Assembly (NCBI GenBank): GCA_021014325.1
Contig: CM037472.1
Span: 558,001-622,000, forward strand
Origin: Plazaster borealis
Taxonomy: Eukaryota; Echinodermata; Asteroidea; Forcipulatida; Labidiasteridae
DNA: 64,000 nt
Direction of reading: 5' to 3'
Shown here: positions 23,082 through 35,480 of the stretch, piece after piece
Numbering within the stretch: the stretch's first letter is position 1
How the letters are laid out: every line of letters starts with the position of its first letter
Program-made: the position numbers and the translations under genes
The notes under the pieces: model-generated
What the model was told of the DNA's origin: nothing
The model's database searches: none
The model's input: only the letters and a program-made list of their open reading frames with translations

Positions 23082-26000
23082 GTAAATAATACAAGATATT
23101 GTTTGAACAATTTGTTATGTGAGTGTGACAGGTATGAAACATGCTCCCTTTGATTTTTGGTTTTATAAACTTCTCAGTCAATTATCTAATTCTTTTGATA
23201 TTCAAACTAAATTGAGCGCCCTCCACGTCAGGTTTCCAGGCACTCCCATAATTCCATTCCATGAAGACAGCTCTACCGTGTACTTCATCACTGTTTTCAT
23301 TTTACAGATTATAAGAATTAAAGAGATTTACCGAACCTCAGAATAGCATCCTGACCCAATACATGAGTGTCACATTTAAGAAAACAATCAGACATAGACA
23401 TAGATAATTATTGCAGACATGATATTCTCCCTACTTTAATCTGATTTCAAAATTTGTTTTCTCAGAAAAATCATGAAAATTGTTATTAAATAGCCTGAAA
23501 AGCATATCAAAACCTATACTATGTGTACATGTAGGTTAGCTCTTGTTCTCAATAAAATGTTCCTACTTTTTCCAAGGGCAAAATTGTATGCCTTGTGAAA
23601 AGTGGAAAGTATATTAACTGCCTGTGATGGATTTAAGTGTATTGCTTTTATTTTGTATAATGAACCACACAGGAAACTGACTGTGTTTTATTTTGTGTCA
23701 ATTTATATTTTGTATGATGCTTGTTTTGTCAAAAGAGTTGTCCTGAGTATCCGTTATTCGATTTTGTTGTAAAGTAAGATTCAGAAAATGCTTGTTTTGC
23801 TTATTGTTTTTCTGTTAATTTGTTTGTGTACTGCAGTGATCAATATGGAAATAAATGTAATAATGAATTGAAATCAAATTGAATCATGGTGTTTGACTGT
23901 TACATTGAGGGAGCAATCCCTTAGCTGCTAATGGTATCTGGTTAAAGGGTGGAAATGGTGTAAGACTGGTAGCGATCCAGCTATGCTGAGGTGTATTCAA
24001 GCATTCACCTGGAGTGAACCTAAGTCACTGATAATGCTGAGAGTGATGCAGTTGACGATTACCCTGTCATCCCACCAGAGTGTTGAAGTATGGCTGTTCA
24101 GACCTGCCATGCCGGGTTGAGATCTGAAGGACTATCTAATGACAACATGTACCATGAACACAGTCACTCTCCAGAAAGGAACACAGCTTCAAATCCTGCA
24201 GATCATAGACCAGGAAAGATGCACAGAGTTGCTTTGCAAAGATGAGCTACCAGCATGTGGTGTTGTGAAGTTCAAGACAAACACTTGATGGTCCAGGTAG
24301 GAGCTTGAGACAAGGCTTATGACAACTTGATGAGATTTAAAACCCTAAACTATCTGAGTAATTCAAACTCAACTGGAGGATTTGCAGACAAGGGAGCTGA
24401 AATTAGACAGACAAAAGATGAGCAGTGTGATGGAAACGGCACCAGACTACTGTAAGCTGAAACACAAGAGTCTCAGTGCAGCAACAGAATGTGAGATCCA
24501 GCTCCCTAGAATGTAGCTCTGCAGAGTTGGATTGTGAGACTATGATGTTTTTGAGAATTGATGACTGTAGTCTAACATTCTTGTGCAGAATGTGAAAATG
24601 GGAAGCTCTTTTTATTGGGAAAGTAAATGTTGATGTGGAGTTTATTAGTGTAGTATGGTTCAACTGTCGAGAGACCTTGCTACGTTATTATATATCATGC
24701 TTTGTTTTACCCAACACTGATGTACATGTATACTTGACCATGTACATTTTAGAGTAGTTCTAAGTAGTTCTGTAAGCAATAAATTACATAAGCAGACAAT
24801 TCTGCTCTTTATGTACAATGTAAGCATGTTCCACCGTAGCAATTAATTTTTACTTGTTCCTGTTTCTACATCACGCTACTAAGCATTCTTCACTTACATG
24901 TATACACAGCTAGCTTAGAAATTTGGCGCTTACCCGGTAAGCGGAGAAAGATGACGGTAAGCGCAGAATTTCACAGTAAGCAAAGCCATGAAATTGGGTC
25001 CAGATGTCTTAACCACTAGACCAACAAGCTTTCCCGGTCCTATTTTTGTTTATTTCTCAGGAAGGTTGTTATCAAAACATACTTAATTTTATGCCAATTA
25101 TTTACCGAGGTTAAAAAGTTATGTTTTCACTTATCACCGTAAAAAAAAACACCTCTGTAGGTAAGAAGATTTTGAGTCTGACATACCAGAGAGATGGGTG
25201 GCTGGGCAGTTATCCACAAAACTTATGCCAAATTTGTTGATAACTTGATCACAAAAATAAGAATTCAATGTACTACTGGGCTGCTCAGGCAAAATACTTC
25301 ACACTTTAGTTTCATTTTGCACTGGAAAGTAAAATTTTGAGTATTTATTGTGACAATGTTGTGTGATTCTTTGCAGGTGATACACGCGTGTGAATGGACA
25401 AGTCTTTTTCTTCACAAGTCGTTGTTTCAGTGCAAAAATGTTGTGTCTCATAGAACAGCACTTACGTTACACACAAGTTTGAAATTGTCAAAACGTCCTA
25501 TCTTGCCTAAAATAGCCTGGATGTAAAAACAAAACAAGTACGTGTCAAGATGCAACGTTTTTTCCCGGAGCATTTTTGTGCGTGATACAGCTTTTTTGCA
25601 AAATCGAGATGCAACGTTTTTGCACTGATGCAACAATATTTCTGTATGTTATTTGGCAATCAATTCAGAGTTGAAAGGCTGGGTTGGGTTTTGTTTGTTT
25701 GTTTGTTTGTTTTTGTGGGATTTTCAAAGATTTTTCAGGAAAATCTATTGGGATGCTTCATGTTAGACACTTATCAAGAAAAATTAATAGCTTTTGGTGA
25801 AGGTTTGTCGTTTTCTAGTTTCATTCTGAGAGCTGACTGATAATATAACTCCTTTACCAGCACCAATCCTCATGAGAACTGTTTCAGGCATTTAACGTCA
25901 CCAAATATTACTGTTGGTTATTACAATCAAAATGATCCTGATATGCGCGAGTTCCTCCAAACAGTTTTTGGCTGCCAACATTGTTGGTCTTCTTCACGTC

Positions 26001-26126
26001 TTTGAGGTTGAAAGTAAACAAAAATTGGCAAAGGTAAATTACTTCTTTTGAACTTGACTGTTTTAATAATGAGTGATGTTTTTAAACACTAAATGTTGTG
26101 AATTGTGCAATTTGTTTGTGATGCAG
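23082..26126. other. Long non-genic stretch
   Basis: No convincing gene. The part near 23,980-24,660 is less AT-rich and could be an old retroelement, but its frames are broken. A MITE relative (CATGAAATTGGGTCC) and a tRNA-like SINE scrap (CTTAACCACTAGACCAAC) occur at 24,925-25,035. From 25,620 the sequence starts to resemble the duplicated block that follows. Confidence 0.45.
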
Positions 26127-26461
26127 TGAGGCTTATCATCTCCAAAGACATCTACTTGTCAACACGTATGTCCAAGACCAGCCTGTGATAAAGGAGCTGC
26201 ACTCTACAGTAAAAGGTGAATTCCCAAGAAGTTTACTAATAATATTTGTTCCTGGTCCCAAATGGAGCTCATAATAATAATTGTGCAAAATGGATGTTGT
26301 TGCTCTTATTTAATTAAAGTTAATATCTGTCATCTTCTAGCATTTCAATTCATTCAAAGATATTTGTATGTTGTTTGGAAATGATTTCAGAGAAGTAACT
26401 ATAAACAAAATAGTAAACTTGCGGGTACAACCATGTATAAAATTTCTTTTGTGGGAGTGTT

Positions 26462-26477
26462 GGCTCTGAAAAGAGCC
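26462..26477 (-). repeat. Histone-type 3' hairpin look-alike
   Basis: Minus strand GGCTCTTTTCAGAGCC, identical to the common metazoan histone stem-loop. It lies in the duplicated exon-like block; the paralogous site at 27,974-27,989 keeps the same 16 bases. Confidence 0.6.
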
Positions 26478-27973
26478 GGTGTGGTCTCGATGTTTCGAAC
26501 AGTATACTATCATTTCAGAGTTGATGGGCTGGGTTACAGGGTTTTTTTAACAATCAAAAATTTATTCCTGATGTGCTTGAGTTTCTTTTATCATTTTGTT
26601 GCTGCTCTTAATGAATGTTGAATGTTTTGTCTTCATTTATTTTTGATCAAAAATATAGAAAACAAATCAAAGAATAGCAATTTATCTTAAAATAATTGCT
26701 TTAATCATGTCTAATGTTTAAAACACTAAATGTTGCAAATTGTTCATTTTGTTTGTGTTGCAATCAGGCTTAGCATCTCCAAAGACATCTACCCATCAAC
26801 AAGAAGACCAGCCTATGAAAAATGAGCTGCACTCTCCAGTAAAAGGTAAACTCCCCTAAAGTTTACTTTTAATATTTACTCCTGGTCCCAAATGGAGCTC
26901 TGTAGTAATTGTGCAGAATAGTTATGAACACTTGCTCTTGAAGTTAATATCAGTCGTTTTCTTGTAGCATTACAATTCATTCAAAGATAATTGTATGTTG
27001 TTTGGCAATCAGGCGACAGGCTGAGTTGTGTTTTTTTCTGGCAGGTTTTAAAGATTTTGGGAAAGTCCCCAAGGATGCTTCATATTAAAAACAGGTTTCA
27101 AGACAAATTCTTAGCTTGTGGTATTTTAAATTGTGCATGCCATTTGCTAGATAATTTTCATTCTAACAGAGAGCTCACTGATACATAAAGTTCATACCAG
27201 CACCAATCCTCAAGAGAACAGTTTCAAGCAATTGACATCCCAGAGTTACTGTTTCCTATTTTGATTTGCATGAGTTCCTCCACAATTTTTTTGCTGCTTT
27301 CAATGTTTGTTTTTGTTTATAGACAAATCATCAGGTAAAAGGACATTATTTGAGACAAACTGTTTTAAGGATGGGTTATGTTCTTAAAGTCTAAATGTTG
27401 CAAATTGTGCATTTTGTTTGTGTTGCAGTCAGGCTTAGCATCTCCAAAGACATCTACCCGTCCCAAGACCAGGCTGTGATTAAGGAGCTGCACTCTCAAG
27501 AAACAGGTGATTTCCCAAAAATGATACTCTTAGCTTTTGGTAATTTAAATTTTGCAAGCCATTTGCTAGATTAGTTTCATTCTGAGAGATAAGCGAACAC
27601 TAAATGTTGTGAATTGTGCAATTGGTTTGTGATGCAGTCAGGCTTATCATCTCCAAAGACATCTACCTGTCAACACGTATGTCCAATACCAGCCTGTGAT
27701 AAAGGAGCTGCACTCTACAGTAAAAGGTGAATTCCCAAGAAGTTTATTAATAATATTTGTTCCTGGTCCAAATGGAGCTCATAATAATAATTGTGCAAAA
27801 TGGATGTTGTTGCTCTTATTTAATTAAAGCTAATATCAGTCATTATCTTCTAGCATTTCAATTCATTCAAAGATATTTGTATGTTGTTTGGAAATGATTT
27901 CAGAGAAGTAACTGTAAATAAATAGTAAACTTGCGGGTACAACCATGTATAAAATCTCTTTTGTGGGAGTGTT

Positions 27974-27989
27974 GGCTCTGAAAAGAGCC
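27974..27989 (-). repeat. Histone-type 3' hairpin look-alike (duplicate)
   Basis: Same 16-base hairpin as at 26,462, in the second 1.5-kb unit, in matching context (GGGAGTGTT at one side, GTGTGGTCT at the other). Confidence 0.6.
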
Positions 27990-29639
27990 AGTGTGGTCTT
28001 GACGTTTCGAACAGTATACTATCATTTCAGAGTTGACGGGCCGAGTTACAGGGTTTTTTTAACAATCAAAATATGTTCCTGATGTGCTTGAGTTTCTTTA
28101 ATCATTTTGTTGCTGCTCTTAATGAATGTTTTGTCTTCATTTATTTTTGATCAAAAATATAGAAAACAAATCAAAGAAAAGCAATATATCTTAAAATATT
28201 TGCTTTAATCATGTCTAATGTTTAAAACACTTAATGTTGCAAATTGTTCATTTTGTTTGTGTTGCAGTCAGGCTTAGCATCTCCAAAGACATCTACCCAT
28301 CAACAAGACAAGACCAGCCTATGAAAAATGAGCTGCACTCTCCAGTAAAAGGTAAACTCCCCTAAAGTTTACTTTTAATATTTACTCCTGGTCCCAAATG
28401 GAGCTCTGTAATAATTTTGCAGAATGCATGTTGGTGCTCTTGTTTATACAGAAGTTAATATCAGTCATTTTCTTGTAGCATTACAATTCATTCAAAGATA
28501 ATTGTAGGTTGTTTGGCAATCAGGCTGGGTTGTGTTTTTTCTGGCAGGTTTTAAAGATTTTGGGAAAGTCCCCAAGGTGCTTCATGTTAAAAACAGATTT
28601 CATGACAGATTTTAGCTTGTGGTATTTTAAATTGTGCATGCCATTTCCTAGATATTTTTCATTCTAACAGAGAGCTCACTGATACATAAAGTTCATACCA
28701 GCACCAATCCTCAAGAGAACAGTTTCAAGCAATTGACATCCCAGAGTTACTGTTTCCTATTTTGATTTGCATGATTTCCTCCACTAATTGTTTTGCTGCT
28801 TTCAATGTTTGTTTTTATTTATAGACAAATCCTCAGGTTAAAGGACATTATCTGAGACAAACTGTTTTAAGGATGGGTTATGTTCTGAAAGTCTAAATGT
28901 TGCAAATTGTGCATTTTGTTTGTGATGCAGTCAGGCTTAGCATCTCCAAAGACATCTACCCGTCCCAAGACCAGGCTGTGATTAAGGAGCTGCACTCTCA
29001 AGAAACAGGTGATTTCCCAAAAAGGATACTCTTAGCTTTTGGTAATTTAAATTTTGCAAGCCATTTGCTAGATAAGTTTCATTCTAAGAGAGCGAGCTCA
29101 GTTATGAAAAAGCTTGGCTGTTGTTGTTGTGTGTTTCTTTTGTCAGGCTTAAAGATCTTGGGAAAGTCCCCAAGGATGCTTCATGTGAGAGATTTCAGGA
29201 TTAATTAAAGGTCATACCAGCAACAATTGACATCTTGAGTTACTGTTGCTTATTTTGATTGCAACAATCAAAATATTCCTCATGAGCATGAGCTACTTTG
29301 TTCTTTTTGTCTTTTGTTTGTCTTCATTTATTTGTGAACAAAAATTTAGAAAACAAATCAGGGAAAGCAATTCCCTGAAACTAATTGCTTTAATGACGGG
29401 TAATGTTTAAATAGGCATTTTGTTTGTATTGCAGTCAATCAAAGTCATCTACCCGCCAACAAGTCCTAGAACAGCCTGTGATGAAGGAGCTGCACTCTCT
29501 ACTAAAAGGTAAAGTCCCCCTAAGTATACTTTTATCATTTACCCCTGGTACCAAATGGAGCTCTAATATTTGTGCGGAATTCATGTTGCTCTTTAAACAA
29601 TGCTGCCAATCCCCCCTGCATCGCTGCCGATTGCCGGAT

Positions 29640-32600
29640 GAGTCCACAGCGGTACTCCTAATGGGCTTTAATGCAAACTACTGTGGCGTTTCTTGTTCCA
29701 AAGCCTACGTAGATTTTTCTAAATGGTTGCTCCCGCGTGGTTATTGCCTCATGCAAGGCCACCAAAGCTTTTCTTTGCACCTTGGCATGGCAATTACTGG
29801 AACTTGCGCTACCGGCTAGCCCCCATATGGCAGTTATTACAGCCGGGCGGACTCTGGGAAGAAAGGGAACATACTGGCTACTGTAAGAGGCAACACCACT
29901 ATAGTTCTAGTGTGTCCTCTTTGGTCAGTTCCCCCCTCTATTGGCGGCACTGCTGCCAATTGCCGGACGAGTTCACAGTGGTACTCCAAATTTGCTTTAG
30001 AGAACTGACAACCACTGTGGCACTCCTTGTTCCAAAGGCTTTATTGGCCAAAGAAAAAAACTATAAAAAACCCGGCTGCTATTGCCCCAGTCACAAAAGG
30101 CCACTATAGCTTACTTGGAGTAGTAATAACCGGAATTCTCGCTACTGGCTAGCCCCAATGGCAGTCATTACAGCCGGGTGGACTACGGGGGAGCAAGGGA
30201 ACGTACTGGCCGTCGGAAGAGGTGACATTCTAGTGTGTCCTCTTTGGGCAGTTTCCCTCTGTATTCTTGTATCAAAACCTACAGGGGCCAAAGAATTGGG
30301 TTGCTCCGGTGTCGCTATTGCCTCACAGTCCACAGCGATGAGTCCACAGCGGTACTCCTAACTGGCTAGCCCCCTTGGCAGTCATTACAATTGTTTGGAC
30401 TCAGGGGGAGAAAGGGAATGTACTGGCCTTTTTAAGAGGCAACACTGCTATAGTTCTAGTGTGTTCTCTTCGGGCGGTTCCCCTGTCTATTCGTTTCATC
30501 GCTGCCCGTTGCTGGATGAGTCCACAGCGGTACTCCTAACTGGCTAGTCTCTTGGCAGTCATTGCAGCTGTTTGTACTCCAGGGGAGAAAGGGAATGTAC
30601 TGGCCTTTGTAAGAGCCACACTGCTATAGCTCCAGTGTGTCCTCTTCGGGCAGTTCCCCTGTCTATTTGTTCCATCGCTGCCGATTGCCAGATGAGTCCA
30701 CAGAGGTACTCCTAACTGGCTAGCCCCCATGGCAGTCATTACAGCTGTTTGGACTTCGGGGGAGAAAGGGAATATACTGGCCTTTGTAAGAGGCAACACT
30801 GCTATAGTTCTAGTGTGCCCTCTTTGGGCAGTTCCCCTGTCTATTCGTGCCATCGCTACAGATTGCCAGATGAGTCCACAGCGGTACTCCTAACTGGCTA
30901 CACTGCTATAGCTCCAGTGTGTCCTCTTCGGGCAGTTCCCCTGTCTATTTGTTCCATCTCTGCCAGTTGCCGGATGAGTCCACAGCGTTACTCCTAACTG
31001 GCTAGCCCCCATGGCAGTCATTACAGCTGTTTGGATTCCGGGGGAGAAAGGGAATGTACTGGCCTTTGTAAGAGGCAACACTGCTATAGTTCTAGTGTGC
31101 CCTCTTTGGGCAGTTCCCCTGTCTATTCGTGCCATCGCTACCGACTGCCGGATGAGTCCACAGCGGTACTCCAAACTGACTAGACCCCATGGCAGTCATT
31201 ACAGCTGTTTGGACTCCGGGGGAGAAAGGGAATGTACTGGCCTTTGTAAGAGGCACACTGCTATAGCTCCAGTGTGTCCTCTTCGGGCAGTTCCCCTGTC
31301 AATTTGTTCCATCGCTGCCGGTTGCCGGATGAGTCCACAGCGGTAGTCCTAACTGGCTAGCCCCCATGGCAGTAATTACAGCTGTTTGGACTCTGGGGGA
31401 GAAAAGGAATGTACTGGCCTTTGTAAGAGGCAACACTGCTATAGTTCTACTGTGCCCTCTTTGGGCAGTTCCCCTGTCTATTCGTGCCATCGCTACTGAT
31501 TGCCGGATGAGTCCATAGCGGTACTCCTAACTGGCTAGCCCCCATGGCAGTCATTACAGCTGTGTGGACTCTGGGGGGAGAAAGGGAATGTACTGGCCTT
31601 TGTAAGAGGCAACACTGCTATAGTTCTAGTTTGTCCTTTTCGGGCAGTTCCCCTCTCTATTCGTGCCATCGCTACAGATTGCCAGATGAGTCTACAGCGG
31701 TACTCCTAACCGGCTACACTGCTATAGCTCCAGTGTGTCCTCTTTGGGCAGTCCCCTGTCTATTTGTTCCATCGCTGCCGGTTGCTGGATGAGTCCACAG
31801 CGGTACTCCTAACTGGCTAGCCCCCATGGCAGTCATTACAGCTGTGTGGACTCTGGGGGAGAAAGGGAATGTACTGGCCTTTGTAAGAGGCACACTGCTA
31901 TAGCTCCAGTGTGTCCTCTTCAGGCAGTTCCCCTGTCTATTCGTTCCATTGCTACCGATTGCTGGATGAGTCCACAGCGGTAGTCCTAACTGGCTAGCCC
32001 CCATGGCAGTCATAACAGCTGTTTGGACTCCGGGGGAGAAAGGGAATGTACTGGCCTTTGTAAGAGGCAACACTGCTATAGTTCTAGTTTGTCCTTTTTG
32101 GGCAGTTCCCCTGTATATTCGTGCCATCGCTACCGATTGCCGGATGAATCCACAGCGGTACTCCTAACTGGCTAGCCCCCATGGCAGTCATTACAGCTGT
32201 TTGGACTGTGGGGGAGAAAGGGAATGTACTGGCCTTTGTAAGAGGCAACACTGCTATAGTTCTAGTGTGTCCTCTTCGGGCAGTTCCCCTGTCTATTCAT
32301 GCCATCGCTACTGATTGCTGGATGAGTCCACAGCGGTACTCCTAACTGGCTAGCCCCCTTGGCAGTCATTACAGCTGTTTGCACTCTTGGGGAGAAAGGG
32401 AATGTACTGGCCTTTGTAAGAGGCACACTGCTATAGCTCCAGTGTGTCCTCTTCGGGCAGTTCCCCTGTCTAGTCGTTCCATCGCTGCCGGTTGCCGGAT
32501 GAGTCCACAGCATTGCTCGTAACTGGCTAGCCCCCATGGCAGTCATTACAGCTGTTTGGACTCTGGGGGAGAAAGGGAATGTACTGGCCTTTGTAAGAGG

Positions 32601-34590
32601 CAACACTGCTATAGTTCTAGTGTGTCCTGTTCGGGCAGTTCCCCTGTCTATTCATGCCATCGCTACCGATTGCTGGATGAGTCCACAGCGGAACTCCTAA
32701 CTTGCTAGCCCCCTTGGCAGTCATTACAACTGTTTGGACTCAGGGGGAGAAAGGGAATGTACTGGCCTTTTTAAGAGGCAACACTGCTATAGTGCTAGTG
32801 TGTCCTCTTCGGGCGGTTCCCCTGTCTATTCGTTCCATCGCTGCCCGTTGCTGGATGAGTCCACAGTGGTACTCCTAACTGGCTAGTCTCTTGGCAGTCA
32901 TTGCAGCTGTTTGTACTCCAGGGGAGAAAGGGAATGTACTGGCCTTTGTAAGAGCCACACTGCTATAGCTCCAGTGTGTCCTCTTCGGGCAGTTCCCCTG
33001 TCTATTCGTTCCATCGCTGCCGATTGCCGGATGAGTCCACAGAGGTACTCCTAACTGGTTAGCCCCCATGGCAGTCATTACAGCTGTTTGTACTCTGGGG
33101 GAGAAAGGGAATGTACTGGCCTTTGTAAGAGGCACACTGCTATAGCTCCAGTGTGTCTTCTTCGGGCAGTTCCCCTGTCTATTCGTTCCATTGCTACCGA
33201 TTGCTGGATGAGTCCACAGCGGTAGTCCTAACTGGCTAGCCCCCATGGCAGTCATTACAGCTGTTTGGACTCCGGGGGAGAAAGGGAATGTACTGGCCTT
33301 TGTAAGAGGCAACACTGCTATAGTTCTAGTTTGTCCTTTTCGGGCAGTTCCCCTGTCTATTCGTGCCATCGCTACCGATTGCCGGATGAGTCCACAGCAG
33401 TACTCCTAACTGGCTAGCCCCCTTGGCAGTCATTACAGCTGTTTGGACTCTGGGGGAGAAAGGGAATGTACTGGCCTTTGTAAGAGGCAACACTGCTATA
33501 GTTCTAGTTTGTCCTTTTCGGGCAGTTCCCCTGTCTATTCGTGCCATCGCTACCGATTGCCGGATGAGTCCACAGCGGTACTCCTAACTGGCTAGCCCCC
33601 ATGGCAGTCATTACAGCTGTTTGGACTGTGGGGGAGAAAGGGAATGTACTGGCCTTTGTAAGAGGCAACACTGCTATAGTTCTAGTGTGTCCTCTTCGGG
33701 CAGTTCCCCTGTCTATTCATGCCATCGCTACTGATTGCTGGATGAGTCCACAGCGGTACTCCTAACTGGCTAGCCCCCTTGGCAGTCATTACAGCTGTTT
33801 GGACTCCGGGGGAGAAAGGGAATGTACTGGCCTTTGTAAGAGGCACACTGCTATAGCTCCAGTGTGTCCTCTTTGGGCAGTTCGCCTGTCTATTCGTGCC
33901 ATCGCTGCCGGTTGCCGGATGAGTCCACAGCGTTACTCCTAACTGGCTAGCCCCATGGCAGTCATTACAGCTGTTTGGACTTTGGGTGAGAAAAGGGAAT
34001 GTACTGGCCTTTGTAAGAGGCACACTGCTATAGCTCCAGTGTATACTCTTCAGGCAGTTCCCCTGTCTATTCGTTCCATCGCTGCGGGTTGCCGGATGAG
34101 TCCACACGGTTACTCCTAACTGGCTAGCCCCCTTGGCAGTCGTTACAGCTGTTTGGACTCCGGGGGAGAAAGGGAATGTACTGGCCTTTGTAAGAGGCAA
34201 TACTGCTATAGCTCCAGTGTGTCCTCTTTGGGCAGTTCGCCTGTCTATTCGTGCCATCGCTGCCGGTTGCCGGATGAGTCCACAGCGTTACTCCTAACTG
34301 GCTAGCCCCATGGCAGTCATTACAGCTGTTTGGACTTTGGGTGAGAAAAGGGAATGTACTGGCCTTTGTAAGAGGCACACTGCTATAGCTCCAGTGTATA
34401 CTCTTCAGGCAGTTCCCCTGTCTATTCGTTCCATCGCTGCGGGTTGCCGGATGAGTCCACACGGTTACTCCTAACTGGCTAGCCCCCTTGGCAGTCGTTA
34501 CAGCTGTTTGGACTCCGGGGGAGAAAGGGAATGTACTGGCCTTTGTAAGAGGCAATACTGCTATAGCTCCAGTGTGTCCTCTTTGGGCCA
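29640..34590. repeat. ~178-bp satellite / large tandem array
   Basis: About 27 units of 177-180 bp. Core words are GGCTAGCCCCCATGGCAGTC, GGGGGAGAAAGGGAATGTAC, TGGCCTTTGTAAGAGGCA and GGATGAGTCCACAGCGGTAC. The first units (29,640-30,360) are diverged; the rest are very similar. It is more GC-rich than its surroundings. Because some units are 177 bp (59 codons), repetitive open frames run on both strands; I take these as a by-product of unit length, not as proteins. Confidence 0.95.
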
Positions 34591-34699
34591 AAATAAATTT
34601 AAACAAATGTTTGCTGTGGTGTTGCTATTACATTTACATCACCTTCGGTAGCCACAATCCGAGGTTGTGGGTCGGCTCTCGAGGGAGCCCATACCGGAT

Positions 34700-35480
34700 A
34701 TCCAGATAACTCCACCATATTGTCCAATGGAGCCTTGACTCCACTCCTCAGGGGCAAGTACCTTGAACGTCCTCCATGGAAGGAGTTACTACCCTCATGG
34801 GACCTGTGGTAGGTGCTTCAGTCCCTGTAGCTAGCACCCTTCAACCCGCTTTCTGAGGTGTCACAAATAGATCTCTCTGTCAAAATAGTCTTCTTGGTAG
34901 CTATGGCCATGGCACAACACCGTAGTGAACTCCATCCCCTGACCACTGATCTCGGACCGATCAGGTTGGAATCTGGTGTGGTCCACCTCATCCCCGCCAC
35001 TCTTTCCTTATGAAAAGTCAATCGTCCTTGTTCCATCCATTGGATATTTTTATCCCTGACATCAAGTCAGCCTGATCCATACTTGAGGAGAACCTTAATG
35101 GTATCTGGCTTGTACTAAAATCGCTGCGGGGTTCCGCCTCCCAACTGTTCATCTAATCCACTAAGCCGCATGGGGCGGCCTCCCTGGATACTATCTCCAT
35201 GTGGAGAGTAAGGGCATTACACTCATCATACTCGCAGTGGCCCACCTCCACTGGCAGAACTGCCCATGCCCATAAGACAAAGGCTATGTCACCATCATGG
35301 GCTTACATGAAAGGGGTCCCACTTTGAGACACCCTCATCATTTACAACATGTTACCTACGGGATGAGCTACAGACAGAAGACTGAGTTGGCCTTGCCACT
35401 TTTGGAACAACCAGACCTCTCGATCCGGCCTCCACACAATGACTGGTTGTCGGCTGCACTCTCCTTTGTATGTATCTTGT
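34700..35480 (+). pseudogene. Decayed DIRS/Ngaro-type tyrosine recombinase (YR retrotransposon relic)
   Basis: Pieces in shifting frames read LPPWKELLPSWDLWWVLQSL, then LSVKIVFLVAMAMAQHRSEL, then KAMSPSWAYMKGVPL and FTTCYLRDELQ. In DIRS-like elements the recombinase reads roughly LTLKTVFLLALASARRVSEL and ends ...SWA...PLEDIL...TFxxFYLRD, so order and spacing agree. There are several stops and frameshifts, so it is inactive. It starts about 100 bp after the ~178-bp satellite ends. Confidence 0.7.

Larger units (their letters stand above)
26127..29508 (+). repeat. Tandem array of seven exon-like modules (1.5-kb segmental duplication)
   Basis: Modules at 26127-26215, ~26770-26845, 27429-27506, 27638-27726, 28268-28351, 28931-29008 and 29435-29508. 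Each follows GTTTGTG(T/A)TGCAG-like DNA and ends at a GTRA donor (aaaag|gtaaac, aaacag|gtgatt). Shared core: CATCTCCAAAGACATCTACC and AGGAGCTGCACTCT. Modules 1-3 recur as 4-6 at an offset of about 1,500 bp. One frame of the last copy reads SKSSTRQQVLEQPVMKELHS; others keep KELHS but shift frame. They could be duplicated exons of an unknown gene or pseudo-exons. Confidence 0.75.

Noticed and set aside
26462..27989. Histone gene remnants next to the hairpins
   Set aside because: No H2A, H2B, H3, H4 or H1 coding motif lies upstream of the hairpins on the minus strand.
30890..31174. Satellite open frames as a protein-coding gene
   Set aside because: The frame is kept only while units are multiples of 3; stops and 178-bp units interrupt it. 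Recorded as a low-interest finding only.
29640..34590. CRISPR-like or bacterial array
   Set aside because: Units of ~178 bp are adjacent with no unique spacers, and the context is eukaryotic.
34818..35036. Minus-strand 72-codon frame
   Set aside because: The + strand encodes recognisable tyrosine-recombinase pieces here; the minus frame is its shadow.
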